A DNA stretch of 64,000 bases from Rhizobiaceae bacterium (GTDB lineage Bacteria > Pseudomonadota > Alphaproteobacteria > Rhizobiales > Rhizobiaceae), in NCBI GenBank assembly GCA_023953905.1, contig JAMLJA010000016.1:1-64000 (forward strand), given 5' to 3'. Below are positions 17,195-25,757 of the stretch, in pieces; within the stretch, counting starts at the first letter, position 1, and each line of letters begins with the position of its first letter. A program made the position numbers and the translations under genes. The notes under the pieces are model-generated. The model was not told the DNA's origin. It was given only the letters and a program-made list of their open reading frames with translations, and did no database searches.

Positions 17195-18291
17195 CAGACC
17201 TTCCCCAGAGCAGCAATGAGCTTCAGATTGTCCTCACGTTTCCTCAGCGAAACGCGCAGGAACGAACAGTGCTCGAGCCCGTGAAAGGATGTCGCGTCGG
17301 CCACGACGATCCCTCTTGCCGCGAGCGACGCCGCAGTGCTGGATGCATCGCGCGCGGCCAGATCCAGCAACAGCATGTTGGCGTTGCTGCCCTTGATCGT
17401 GATGTCGGAGACGGCCGAGAGTTGCTCGCGGAAATAGGCCGTTTCGGACTGAAAGGTTGCCTTGCAAGCCGGCAGAAAGCGATCATCCGCCAGCGCCGCG
17501 ACCGCTGCCTGCACCGCGGCTTCGCTCATGTTGAAGGGTGGTCTTCCGACTTCGGCGATCCCGACGAGCCTGGCGCTTGCGACCGCATATCCGATGCGCA
17601 GGCCCGCAAGCCCGTAATATTTTGAGAAGGTCCGCAACACACAAAGGTTCGGATGACCGGCACAGAGCGGCACGGCGCCGTCGTCGAGCGGATAGATGAG
17701 CGCTTCATCGACAACGAATAGTGTGTTCGGATAGGCATCTGCCCACCGCGCGATATCGGCGTTGTCAACCGTCGCGCCGGTCGGATTGTTGGGCGTGCAG
17801 ATGAAGGCAAGCGCGATGTCGCCAGCCGACAATGCGCGCTCCATGTTGGCGAGGCCAATGGTCTCAGGCCTGTCGTTTGCCACGGCGACGACGTTGCACC
17901 CTCGCAAACGCGCTTCAAGCTCGTAGCGGGGAAACGTCGGAATATGCACCAGCACCTTGTCGCTGCTGCTGGTCCACGCCTGAAGCAGTAGTTTGATGAC
18001 GTCATCCAGCCCCGCCCCGAAGAACAGACAGTCTTCGTCAACGCCGTGACGCGCCGCCAGAGCCGCGCGCAGCCCGGCAAAACGCAGATCCGGATAGAGA
18101 TTGGCCGACTGCATGGCTGCCTGCGCCGCAACGATGGCCGCATGAGGCGAACCGAGGGGGTTCACATTCAAAGAAAAATCGATCACCTCCGAAGGATCGA
18201 GTTCGTATCGCCGGGCAATCACGTCAACCGAGGTTTCCGCCTCATAGAGCCTAAGCGACGCCATCTCGGCATTTTGAGCGTTCAGGGTCAT
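17194..18291 (-). CDS. Class I/II PLP aminotransferase or decarboxylase (HisC/CobD-like)
   Basis: 365-residue fold-type I PLP enzyme. IDFSLNVNPLGSP (about 37-49) is the N-terminal signature shared by HisC and the threonine-phosphate decarboxylase CobD. CTPNNPTGATV (about 165-175) binds PLP and the Schiff-base lysine lies in TFSKYYGLAGLRIGY (about K224). HisC converts imidazole acetol phosphate; CobD decarboxylates threonine phosphate; neither pathway is represented here. It overlaps the isomerase stop by four bases (ATGA) and sits between that gene and the ABC permease, so it is a core enzyme of the UbiD operon. Reaction unknown: transamination, decarboxylation or lyase chemistry are all possible. 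Confidence 0.85.
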   Translation of the reverse strand: MTLNAQNAEMASLRLYEAETSVDVIARRYELDPSEVIDFSLNVNPLGSPHAAIVAAQAAMQSANLYPDLRFAGLRAALAARHGVDEDCLFFGAGLDDVIKLLLQAWTSSSDKVLVHIPTFPRYELEARLRGCNVVAVANDRPETIGLANMERALSAGDIALAFICTPNNPTGATVDNADIARWADAYPNTLFVVDEALIYPLDDGAVPLCAGHPNLCVLRTFSKYYGLAGLRIGYAVASARLVGIAEVGRPPFNMSEAAVQAAVAALADDRFLPACKATFQSETAYFREQLSAVSDITIKGSNANMLLLDLAARDASSTAASLAARGIVVADATSFHGLEHCSFLRVSLRKREDNLKLIAALGKV

Positions 18292-19022
18292 GACGCCAGC
18301 AACCTGCCGAAACCTGGAATGACTGTCGGCTTTCCCAATTCACGCAGGATGGCCCATAAAGTAACCTGATTGCTGCTGAGAACCGGCTTGGACAGTTCCC
18401 GTTCCAGATCCTCCAGCACCTCGAGCGCGCGAAAATCGGTGCAGCTGATGAAAAGGGCATCGCTTTCGGCAGAGTTCGCCGCTCGCGCGAGTTCGACGAT
18501 CCGGTGCGGCGGCACCTCGCGAATGGCTGGGCCTGACAAGCTCATACCAACCAGCGAACAGACGGTCAGTGCGTGACTTTCGAAGAACGCCTTCTCGGCA
18601 AGGTTCACCTCGTCGCGATAGGGCGTGGCGAGCGCGATGCGGGAAGCACCAATGTGCCGGAACGCATCGATGATGGCGCCCGAGGTGGCGATCGCCGGAC
18701 AACCGGCAATCTTCGACATGGTGGCAAGCTGATCGCGCAGCCCTGCCTCGCCATCAACGAAACTTCCGCTCGTGCACGCATAGGCGAGAAGGTTGGGCGA
18801 AAGGTGGGACAAAAGCGCCGCTGCCCCCTCGACACTCTTGTTCATCTCGCGCAAGCCGTCCGGCGTCGTCTCGGCGAGCGGAACCCGGGAAAAATGAAAG
18901 CTCAGCTCGGGAGGCGACACCCATGCGAGGTCAGGCTCCAGTACCGCGTTCACCGAAGGCAGTATCACTCCGACGCGTTGTCCCGAAGGTCTCGGCCTCG
19001 GGTCGATCACTTCGCGTTCCAT
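18288..19022 (-). CDS. Maleate isomerase / arylmalonate decarboxylase-like Asp/Glu racemase superfamily protein
   Basis: 244-residue protein. The N-terminus GQRVGVILPSVNAVLEPD matches maleate cis-trans isomerases, which use an Asn plus two cysteines. Both cysteines are present, at about 83 (YACTSGS) and 194 (FISCTDFR), at the spacing of characterised maleate isomerases. The related arylmalonate decarboxylase keeps one of them. A cis-trans isomerisation of an unsaturated diacid or a racemisation is therefore plausible. The start ATG at 19022 overlaps the end of the glutamate-cyclase-like gene by 16 bases and has a weak ribosome site, so it probably depends on coupling. Confidence 0.85.
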   Translation of the reverse strand: MEREVIDPRPRPSGQRVGVILPSVNAVLEPDLAWVSPPELSFHFSRVPLAETTPDGLREMNKSVEGAAALLSHLSPNLLAYACTSGSFVDGEAGLRDQLATMSKIAGCPAIATSGAIIDAFRHIGASRIALATPYRDEVNLAEKAFFESHALTVCSLVGMSLSGPAIREVPPHRIVELARAANSAESDALFISCTDFRALEVLEDLERELSKPVLSSNQVTLWAILRELGKPTVIPGFGRLLAS

Positions 19023-20044
19023 GAGTTCTGATAACCGCTGATATTTGCACCCTCTCGCTGGCTGAGATCCACAATCGACCGCAGAAGATCGACGAGGCAG
19101 GCGTTGGTGTGTGCATCCGTTCCATCGACATAGAGACGGAGCTGGCCGCCCACCGGGTCGATGGCGCCAGCCTTCACGCAGGCTTCGATGAGGCGCTTCT
19201 CATGTTCGCCATCGTGAAAGGCGTCACTGTTGCCCGTCAGCGCAGCCAGACACGCCGCAATTCCATAGGCGCCCCAGTTCGAGATATTCGCCACCACGGT
19301 CACGTCGGCTTTCTGGCGGGCGGCGATCACGTCGCCGAGCGGCACCTGGCTCGAAACGATATCAGCGACCGCGCCCATGCCGAGCTCGTTGCCGAGATCG
19401 CCAATGCCGATGGTGGCGATACCGGCCTTGCGGGCTTCCTCGAAAAGAATGTCGGTCTTGGCCGTGAAGGACGAAATCTCGAAACCGCCACCACCATGAT
19501 AATGGCCGTCCTGTCCAGCGCCGGGCCGCTCCACGGCCACGAGTGCCTTCGGACGATGCCGTTCGAGCAGGTCGCGTGCGGCAAGCACGGCCTCGCCTTC
19601 GTCGACCGGAAAGCCGGACAGGCCAAAGCGGTGCCTGCCCGAATCCAGCTTGTCGGATTCGGCGGAGATAAGTCCCGCAGAAGAGAAGCACGCATCCATG
19701 CATGGGACGATCGAGTCTTCGCTGATGCCGATCGGTACAGCGCCCAGCCCGAGAGAAAGGGCACGCGCCAGAACTGCCGCGCCGATCGGGCCATCGGTTT
19801 CTGGCCGCCCATAGTCGCGCATGATGAACCCGCTGAGCACGAAAACCCGGTCGCCGCGCGACACGTGTTCCTGCAACAACTTCGCCGCGGCAAGGGTGAC
19901 GGAGCCACCCGCAAGCTCGCGCGCCGCGGCATAAAGACTTGCCAACGGAAGCCCCTTGAGAATCGTCCAGTTCGAAATGGGCGCGGTGACCAAATGGTCG
20001 ACGGCGTCCCCGATGCGTTCCGGGCTAATTGCTGGCGCGTGCAC
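19007..20044 (-). CDS. D-glutamate cyclase-domain protein (DUF4392)
   Basis: 345-residue protein of the family that includes the C-terminal domain of mammalian D-glutamate cyclase, which turns D-glutamate into 5-oxo-D-proline. The motifs AVERPGAGQDGHYHGGGG (from about residue 171) and GIGDLGNELGMG (about 213-224) are the most conserved blocks. The GTG at 20044 has GGAGGA eight bases before it and is preferred over the ATG at 20077, which would overlap the UbiD gene more deeply. As seen it is a stand-alone domain, as in many bacteria. Its place between UbiD and a maleate-isomerase-like gene suggests lactam- or carboxylate-forming chemistry in the pathway, but no member in such a setting is known to me. 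Confidence 0.8.
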   Translation of the reverse strand: MHAPAISPERIGDAVDHLVTAPISNWTILKGLPLASLYAAARELAGGSVTLAAAKLLQEHVSRGDRVFVLSGFIMRDYGRPETDGPIGAAVLARALSLGLGAVPIGISEDSIVPCMDACFSSAGLISAESDKLDSGRHRFGLSGFPVDEGEAVLAARDLLERHRPKALVAVERPGAGQDGHYHGGGGFEISSFTAKTDILFEEARKAGIATIGIGDLGNELGMGAVADIVSSQVPLGDVIAARQKADVTVVANISNWGAYGIAACLAALTGNSDAFHDGEHEKRLIEACVKAGAIDPVGGQLRLYVDGTDAHTNACLVDLLRSIVDLSQREGANISGYQNSWNAK

Positions 20045-21383
20045 TGATATAGTCCTCCAGACGAATGTCGGCCTCACCGGGGAAGCGGCGGCGTTCGAAC
20101 AGATCTTTCATTGAGATTGGCGCGGTGGCGTCGATGCCGACCTTGCCGCGGTGAACCTCGCGCACGTCCTCGCGGGTGTAGCTCGGTATTCGCGGCACGA
20201 CATAAATGCCCGTTTCAGGCGTACATCGGGTCTGGATCGCCCACAAAACGTCGGCGGCGTTGAACGGATCGACATCCTTGTCCACCACCACCACAACCTT
20301 CGTCCACGAATAACCACCAAGCGCCGCCAACATCGCATTGCGGGCCTGATCGTCGTTCTGCTTGTCGATTGAGATAACGCAACCGAAGACATAGCCCGGC
20401 GTCGCAATGTCGCGGATCTTCGGGACGAAGTTCGTGACCTTCTTGTAGATCTCGGCCTGGATGGGAACGCCGACGAGATTGAGATCCTCGGTGCCTCCGG
20501 CCAGGATCGCGTGATACATGGCATCGCGCCGCCGCGTGATCGCCGTGACCCGAAACACGTGATTTTTCATGACCGGCACATAGCCGTCCGTGAACTCTCC
20601 GAACGGGCCCTCATCCTCGCGCACGCCGGCAATGACCTCGCCCTCAATGACGATCTCGGCATCCGCCGGAACGTCGACCGGGATCGTCTTGCAGCGCACC
20701 ACCCTCAACGGCTTGCCCTGCCATGCACCCGCCACTTCCAGTTCATCCGCCTCGTAGGGAACCTTCGACGCAGCCGAGAACATGAGGCCGGGAGGCGCGC
20801 CGATCACGATCGCGCATGGCAGGTTCTGCCCGCGCTCCTCGGCCTCGGCATGGTAGCGTCCCAGATGCTGTGGCGGCATCATGCGCACGCGCAGCTTGTC
20901 GCTTTCGGCAAGCTGACAGCGGTTCCACGAAGCGTTGTAAGCACCCGTGACGGGATGCGGCGCGATCAGAACGCCCGCCGTTATATAGGCGCCGCCATCG
21001 TGCTCGGCATAGACCATCTGGGGAAGGTCACGCGTGACGTCCACATCGGCGCCGGTCTTGACGACTTCCTGGACCGGCGCGTCCTCCACGCGGTCGACGC
21101 CGATAGCCTTGGCTTCGAGCGAAACCATTGTCCTGAGCAGATCACTTTCGGCCAGACCAAGGGACTCGGCCACGGTGCTGCGGAAGCCAAAGACGTTGGT
21201 GACGACGGGCAGGTCCGTACCGCGGACGGTGTCGAAGCTCATCGGCCGGTTGGGACCCTTCTGCATATGGCGCAGAACAGCAGTCAGCTCATGCCTGGGG
21301 TCGACCTCTCGCTCGACATGGGCGATCTCCCCACGCTCCTCAAGCAGTTCTACCAGTTGCCTGAAAGATTCGAGCGCTGCCAT
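20025..21383 (-). CDS. UbiD-family prFMN-dependent decarboxylase
   Basis: 452-residue enzyme catalysing reversible decarboxylation of aromatic, heteroaromatic or alpha,beta-unsaturated acids on prenylated FMN. The block GGAYITAGVLIAPHP..NASWNRCQL (about 130-158) lies in the prFMN site, and the catalytic acid motif EDEGPFGEFTDGY (about 256-268) is intact. Length is typical. The ATG at 21383 has GGAG close upstream. It is first of eight coupled genes and shares the promoter region with the divergent IclR regulator. The paired UbiX is at the operon end. The operon has no ring oxygenase, so the acid is likely degraded through non-oxygenolytic steps. Substrate unknown. Confidence 0.93.
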   Translation of the reverse strand: MAALESFRQLVELLEERGEIAHVEREVDPRHELTAVLRHMQKGPNRPMSFDTVRGTDLPVVTNVFGFRSTVAESLGLAESDLLRTMVSLEAKAIGVDRVEDAPVQEVVKTGADVDVTRDLPQMVYAEHDGGAYITAGVLIAPHPVTGAYNASWNRCQLAESDKLRVRMMPPQHLGRYHAEAEERGQNLPCAIVIGAPPGLMFSAASKVPYEADELEVAGAWQGKPLRVVRCKTIPVDVPADAEIVIEGEVIAGVREDEGPFGEFTDGYVPVMKNHVFRVTAITRRRDAMYHAILAGGTEDLNLVGVPIQAEIYKKVTNFVPKIRDIATPGYVFGCVISIDKQNDDQARNAMLAALGGYSWTKVVVVVDKDVDPFNAADVLWAIQTRCTPETGIYVVPRIPSYTREDVREVHRGKVGIDATAPISMKDLFERRRFPGEADIRLEDYISARASN

Positions 21384-21411
21384 AAGGACTCCAGATGTTA
21401 CAAACGATCAT

Positions 21412-21475
21412 TGTTGGCTATTGACCAACACTGTTGGTTAGTTGATAGTATTTCCTCTGGGCCGTACGGTGTCAA
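21412..21475. promoter_or_regulatory. Divergent UbiD/IclR promoters with TGTTGG operator half-sites
   Basis: On the minus strand TTGACA (21475-21470), 17-bp spacer, AATACT (21452-21447) serve the UbiD operon. On the plus strand TTGACC (21421-21426), 17 bp, GATAGT (21444-21449) can serve IclR. Half-sites TGTTGG (21412-21417), CCAACA (21425-21430) and TGTTGG (21432-21437) form an inverted repeat plus a third copy. They lie downstream of the UbiD -10 and across the IclR promoter, so a bound regulator would repress both. Confidence 0.6.
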
Positions 21476-21488
21476 GAGATCGGGAGAC

Positions 21489-22277
21489 ATGCGGGTGGAA
21501 AAGCAGCAGACCGGTCAGAAGGGCGTTCGAACAGTCCACGCTGTCGCGCATCTGAGTGACATCCTGCGTTGTGTGTCGAAGGCGGGGAAACCGGTCGGCA
21601 TCAACGAGATCGCCCGCGCCGTCGCGCTGGACAAGAGTTCGGTCTCGCGTCTGGTTGCGTCCTTGGAAAAGGAGCGCCTCCTGCAGCGCGGACACGATGG
21701 CGGGGTCCGCCTCGGGCTTGGACTGCTCGCGATAGCGGCACCGCTGATGCGGGATCTTGGTCTTTCGACACGGGTACGACCAAGCCTCGAGGCGCTGGCC
21801 AAGCGCACGGGCGAGACGGTGAACCTCAGCGTGTGGAGTGGCACGGAGTCCGTCAGCGTCGTACAGGCCCTCGGATCCAACGCGATCACTCACTATGCCC
21901 CGCCCGGCAGGACCATCCCGCCGCATTGTTCCGCATCGGGCAAGGTGCTTCTTGCATTCGCCTCCGAAGAGGTGATCGAAAGCGTGCTGTTGCAGCCGCT
22001 ACAGCGCTATTCCGACAAAACCATCACCGATCCGGACATTCTGCGCGGGCAGTTGCAGGAGATCAGGCGTCAGGGCTATGCGGTCAATATCGGAGAACTC
22101 GCGGCCGACGTCTGCGCCATCGGGGCGGCGGTGTTCGATCTCGACGGGAGTGTCGTTGGCGCTCTCACCGTGACCGTGCCCGCCTATCGTTTCGACGTCG
22201 ACCGGCAGGCCGAGATCCTCAGCGAGACCCTCCCCGTGGCGCATGATCTGTCGGCCCAGTTCGGATTCCGGAGCTAG
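21489..22277 (+). CDS. IclR-family transcriptional regulator
   Basis: 262-residue regulator with the N-terminal winged helix KPVGINEIARAVALDKSSVS followed by the IclR effector domain (GRTIPPHCSASGKVLLA is the characteristic strand and loop). The ATG at 21489 lies only two bases after GGGAG; a GTG two codons later (21495) is better spaced, so the start may be there. A much longer frame upstream antisense to UbiD is not credible. It diverges from the UbiD operon, and IclR proteins usually sense an intermediate of the neighbouring pathway, so it is the likely regulator of that operon through the TGTTGG sites. Confidence 0.92.
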   Translation: MRVEKQQTGQKGVRTVHAVAHLSDILRCVSKAGKPVGINEIARAVALDKSSVSRLVASLEKERLLQRGHDGGVRLGLGLLAIAAPLMRDLGLSTRVRPSLEALAKRTGETVNLSVWSGTESVSVVQALGSNAITHYAPPGRTIPPHCSASGKVLLAFASEEVIESVLLQPLQRYSDKTITDPDILRGQLQEIRRQGYAVNIGELAADVCAIGAAVFDLDGSVVGALTVTVPAYRFDVDRQAEILSETLPVAHDLSAQFGFRS

Positions 22278-22305
22278 AACCCACGCAATGCCGCACTGGC
22301 TGCTG

Positions 22306-22337
22306 CGTGACGGGATGGACTATACGAGCCCGTCACG
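22306..22337. terminator. Stem-loop between convergent IclR and YciI genes
   Basis: CGTGACGGG (22306-22314) pairs perfectly with CCCGTCACG (22329-22337) around a 14-base loop, and a short TTTT run follows a few bases later on the plus strand. It lies between the stops of two convergent units, as a terminator would. The T run is short and slightly displaced, so strength is uncertain. Confidence 0.5.
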
Positions 22338-22354
22338 ATCGATCGATTTTCATC

Positions 22355-22645
22355 TCAGGTCGACTGGCCTTCCCTGACCGAAGCCCGGAACGCCTTCACA
22401 TCAAATGATTCAAAGCAGCCATTGGCAACGTAAGGGTCGTTGCTGATCAAGGAGTACGCCTCATCGCGATCTTCGGCCTGAACGATCATGATCTGGCCAA
22501 TACGCTCGCCGTCGTCGGAAAGAAGCGGACCAGCCAGCCAGATGCGCTCCATGCGCGGCTCCCAGTAGGTATCGTGATCGCCCCGCAGGCGAGTACGGAT
22601 TTCGGCGATACCGGGGTTCGCGCGTAGGGTGGCGGCAAAAAGCAT
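22355..22645 (-). CDS. YciI-family protein
   Basis: 96-residue protein with the YCII dimeric alpha-beta barrel fold: RMERIWLAGPLLSDDGERIG and DRDEAYSLISNDPYVANG are the family hallmarks, including the conserved His/Asp region in shortened form. Members are often small lactone- or enol-processing enzymes or accessory proteins in catabolic operons; the function of this one is not known. Its ATG at 22645 shares one base with the stop of the FMN 2-hydroxyacid dehydrogenase (TAATG), so it is co-translated with that enzyme. Confidence 0.82.
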   Translation of the reverse strand: MLFAATLRANPGIAEIRTRLRGDHDTYWEPRMERIWLAGPLLSDDGERIGQIMIVQAEDRDEAYSLISNDPYVANGCFESFDVKAFRASVREGQST

Positions 22646-23880
22646 TATTTGACCTTCCTTAGAAAAGAGGCGTCCAGTTCATCCAGACGATTGATCCCAA
22701 GCAGCGCCATGTCGCGACCAATCTCTTCGCCCATGAGCGAGATGGCGTGGCGGACGGCGTCCAGCCCAAACACGGCGGACATCAGGAATGGCCGACCGAT
22801 GAAAACGAAATCGGCGCCAGCAGCCAACGCCTTGAGCACGTCCGTGCCGCGCCTGAAGCCGCCATCGACCATGACCGTCATGGAACCCGACTGTTTGACG
22901 ATCTCCGGAAGCATGCGCATCGGAGCGATCGCCCCATCCAGCTGACGCCCGCCATGATTGGAGACAACGATTCCGTCAGCACCCATTTGCGCGGCCTTCG
23001 CCGCGTCAGCCGCCGAAAGCAGTCCCTTGATGACCAGCTTGCCCTTCCAACGTTGACGAATGCGGGCAACGTGGGTCCAGTCGAGTTGGTCGCGCGCGCC
23101 GATCTGGCGGACCAGGTTGCGCGACATCACCGGAGGGCCGCGAAAAGCATCCATGTTCTCAAAGCGGGGACTGCCTTGCGCCAGCGTGCGCAGGAACGTT
23201 CCGAACGTCCATCTCGGATGGGTCAAGCCGTCGATAGCCAGCCTGAGGCTCGGTCGCATCGGGATACTGAAGCCCGTGCGGACATTGTTCTCGCGATTGG
23301 CCGGAACGGGCACGTCCGCGGTGAGCACCAGTGTGGAAAAGCCCGCAGTTTCCACACGATCCACCATTGCATCGATGCGTTCAGCCTCACCGGGCAGATA
23401 CGCCTGAAACCAGCTCGCGCCACCTTCCTGCGCAAGTCGCTCCAGCGGCATGATGGATGTGGCGCTGACAACCATGGGAATGTTCTCGGCCCGCGCGGCA
23501 CGTGCAAGCACGAGATCGCCCTCAAAGGTGGAAAGCCCGCTGAGCCCCATTGGCGAAATGCCGATCGGTAAACTGTAGTCGCGACCGAACAGAGTCGTAT
23601 GCGCCGAGCGGCGAGAAACATTTGCGAGCACACGCGGCACAAGCGCCAGTTCCTCAAAGCTCTCGCGATTGTCGCGAAACGACTGCCCCGTCTCGGCCGC
23701 GCCGGCATAGTAGCCATAGATCTGACGCGGAAGCCGGTGCCGCGCCGCGCGCTGGAAGTCATCAAGGTTCAGGAACCGCGCAGCAAGCCCTGGATGCGTG
23801 GCCTTCTCTTCCCGTTCCGCCACAACGACACGCAATTTTGCGGCATTGAGATCGCCCGCGTTCGGCGTCTGCGCAATCAT
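22645..23880 (-). CDS. FMN-dependent 2-hydroxyacid dehydrogenase (lactate/mandelate type)
   Basis: 411-residue TIM-barrel flavoenzyme that oxidises an (S)-2-hydroxy acid to the 2-oxo acid. The ATG at 23880 with GAGG just upstream is preferred to a longer frame overlapping the ThDP gene. Visible are IYGYYAGAAETG near the N-terminus (substrate Tyr), TADVPVPANRENN and the active-site block VVSNHGGRQLDG with the catalytic His and FMN/substrate Arg, then VDGGFRRGTDVLKALAAGAD. It lies 67 bp after the ThDP decarboxylase gene, an order that mirrors the mandelate pathway where the product 2-oxo acid is decarboxylated next. A second homologue is at 30564. Confidence 0.9.
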   Translation of the reverse strand: MIAQTPNAGDLNAAKLRVVVAEREEKATHPGLAARFLNLDDFQRAARHRLPRQIYGYYAGAAETGQSFRDNRESFEELALVPRVLANVSRRSAHTTLFGRDYSLPIGISPMGLSGLSTFEGDLVLARAARAENIPMVVSATSIMPLERLAQEGGASWFQAYLPGEAERIDAMVDRVETAGFSTLVLTADVPVPANRENNVRTGFSIPMRPSLRLAIDGLTHPRWTFGTFLRTLAQGSPRFENMDAFRGPPVMSRNLVRQIGARDQLDWTHVARIRQRWKGKLVIKGLLSAADAAKAAQMGADGIVVSNHGGRQLDGAIAPMRMLPEIVKQSGSMTVMVDGGFRRGTDVLKALAAGADFVFIGRPFLMSAVFGLDAVRHAISLMGEEIGRDMALLGINRLDELDASFLRKVK

Positions 23881-23947
23881 CCCGACCTCACTCCCGGAAC
23901 GCCGCCTCGCGAGCGAGGCATTGGGGCATTTCGACCAAGTCTGTGGC

Positions 23948-25717
23948 TCAGGAAGCGCCGGCAGCGGCATAGCCGGGAGCGATATGCACATCCAAAACGG
24001 CAACCTTGCCATCGCGCACCGCCGCAACCGCCTCCTTGATCGCCTCGCGCAAAGCGACTGCGTCTCGGATGGGGCCGAAACCGACCGCGCCCTGGGCCTT
24101 TGCCATCAAAGCGATGTCCGGTGCCGGATCGTCTATGCGCTGTCCGATCCACTTGTTCTCGACGGGGCGTTGGCGCCGCTTGGCGACACGCTCCTGATGC
24201 AGTTCGTCATTGAAGAACGACCGATTGTTGGCGGAGATCACAAGCATGGGGATCTTGTAGTGAACTGCTGTCCAGATCGCGGTCACGCCCATCAACGTAT
24301 CGCCATCGCCGAGCACGGCGACGGGCAGGTGATCGGTGTCCATGAGGGCAAGTGCGGCGCCGACAGCCATACCGGGTCCCGATCCGACACCGCCGCCACC
24401 GGAGTGCCCGAGCTGATCGAGAGGATGGGAGAACTCCATCAATGAACCGTCCCACCCGAGAGGGATGCGCATGAGCGAAACCGGTTGCCCGTCAGCCGCC
24501 GATCTCAGCGCCTGGGCGATGTCGGACAGCTCCAGTTCGTCTCCGGCTTGAGCGTCAGGCTTTGAAGGCGCTGTAGAATATGTCGTCCTTTGTAACGGAG
24601 CCGGGAGCATCGCGGATAGGGCAGCAACAAAGGCTTCCGGGGTTGACTGGACATGAAGATCAACCTCGGGCAGCGCCATGTATTCGAAGTTCGAACCGTT
24701 GTGCAGCAGATGATCCAGCGACACCTGAATGACCTTTGCCGGGCAGGATTGCTGCGGCCAGATCGTCCGCAATGCACCCGCCAGATCGGCCCAATCAATC
24801 GAAAGGACCACATCGGCTTCACGCAGGCGTGCCAACGCCGACGGCGTCAACGACATCCCCGGAGATCCGGCATGCAGGGGATGAGCCGTCGGGAACGCAG
24901 CACCGACCTTGAGATCGGTCGCCACCATTGCATCGAGCTGCTCCGCAAGGCGAACACGATTGTCCCATTCCTTTTGATCGCGCGTAACCCGCCCCATGAG
25001 GATCGCAGGCTTCTTCGCGTTCCTCAGCAAGTCAGAGGCGGCGGCAAGAACCTCATCGGCAGGTCTTGCGTCCGCAAATGGCTTGAACCGCGAGAGGTTC
25101 GGCAATGGACGATCCTGCGTGAGCTCGGCTTCCTGAATGTCGGAATCCAGATTGATATAGACCGGACCTTTCGGGGCGGTCATGCTCATCTGCATCCCGC
25201 GCAGAAACGACTCTTCGGCAGCGATGAGCGACGTCGGCTGGTCGTCCCATTTCACGTAGCTGCGGACCATCGAAGCCTGATCACGCGTGCTGTGAATCCA
25301 GTCGATATAAGGCCGACGATGGGCCGCATCGAGTGGACCGGTGCCGCCTATGATCATCATGGGAACCCGGTCGCACCACGCATTGAAAATCGCCATCGTC
25401 GCATGCATCAGACCAACATTTGCATGAAGCGCCACTGCGAGCGGCTTGCCCGTGACGCGCGCATAGCCATGCGCCATCGCCACCGCGTGCTCCTCGTGCA
25501 GGCAGACGAGCATCTGAGGTGATTTATTACCAAGCCCATTCACGATGCTGTCGTGAAGACCCCGAAAGCTTGAGCCGGGATTGATGCAAATATAGGGTAT
25601 TTCGAAGCTGCGCAGCAATTCGGCTATGTGGTCACTGCCCCAGCGGCTGCCCGCCGGCGACGCTGCAGGCGTCTCGGAGTGGACGGCTTGCTTCGAAAGG
25701 TCTCCGGCTGCGCTCAT
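23948..25717 (-). CDS. Thiamine diphosphate-dependent 2-oxoacid decarboxylase-like enzyme, copy 1
   Basis: 589-residue enzyme of the acetolactate synthase/benzoylformate decarboxylase family. CINPGSSFRGLHDS (about 44-57) and the activating Glu in LHEEHAVAMAHGYA (about 73-86) lie in the PYR domain; the ThDP-Mg motif GDGDTLMG..ISANN lies in the PP domain. The ATG at 25717 has GGAGAAGGG ahead. Paired with an FMN 2-hydroxyacid dehydrogenase it probably decarboxylates a 2-oxo acid to an aldehyde, as benzoylformate decarboxylase does, though a carboligase or sulfoacid-related role is possible. A close paralogue with the same PGSSFRGLHDS block is at 33072. Confidence 0.87.
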   Translation of the reverse strand: MSAAGDLSKQAVHSETPAASPAGSRWGSDHIAELLRSFEIPYICINPGSSFRGLHDSIVNGLGNKSPQMLVCLHEEHAVAMAHGYARVTGKPLAVALHANVGLMHATMAIFNAWCDRVPMMIIGGTGPLDAAHRRPYIDWIHSTRDQASMVRSYVKWDDQPTSLIAAEESFLRGMQMSMTAPKGPVYINLDSDIQEAELTQDRPLPNLSRFKPFADARPADEVLAAASDLLRNAKKPAILMGRVTRDQKEWDNRVRLAEQLDAMVATDLKVGAAFPTAHPLHAGSPGMSLTPSALARLREADVVLSIDWADLAGALRTIWPQQSCPAKVIQVSLDHLLHNGSNFEYMALPEVDLHVQSTPEAFVAALSAMLPAPLQRTTYSTAPSKPDAQAGDELELSDIAQALRSAADGQPVSLMRIPLGWDGSLMEFSHPLDQLGHSGGGGVGSGPGMAVGAALALMDTDHLPVAVLGDGDTLMGVTAIWTAVHYKIPMLVISANNRSFFNDELHQERVAKRRQRPVENKWIGQRIDDPAPDIALMAKAQGAVGFGPIRDAVALREAIKEAVAAVRDGKVAVLDVHIAPGYAAAGAS

Positions 25718-25757
25718 GAATCCCTTCTCCCAACTGAACGGTCAATTTATGTATGAA

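Noticed and set aside
20511-21488. N-terminal extension of the IclR gene, opposite UbiD
   Set aside because: Lies antisense to the UbiD coding region and lacks a ribosome site; the conserved IclR domain starts near 21489.
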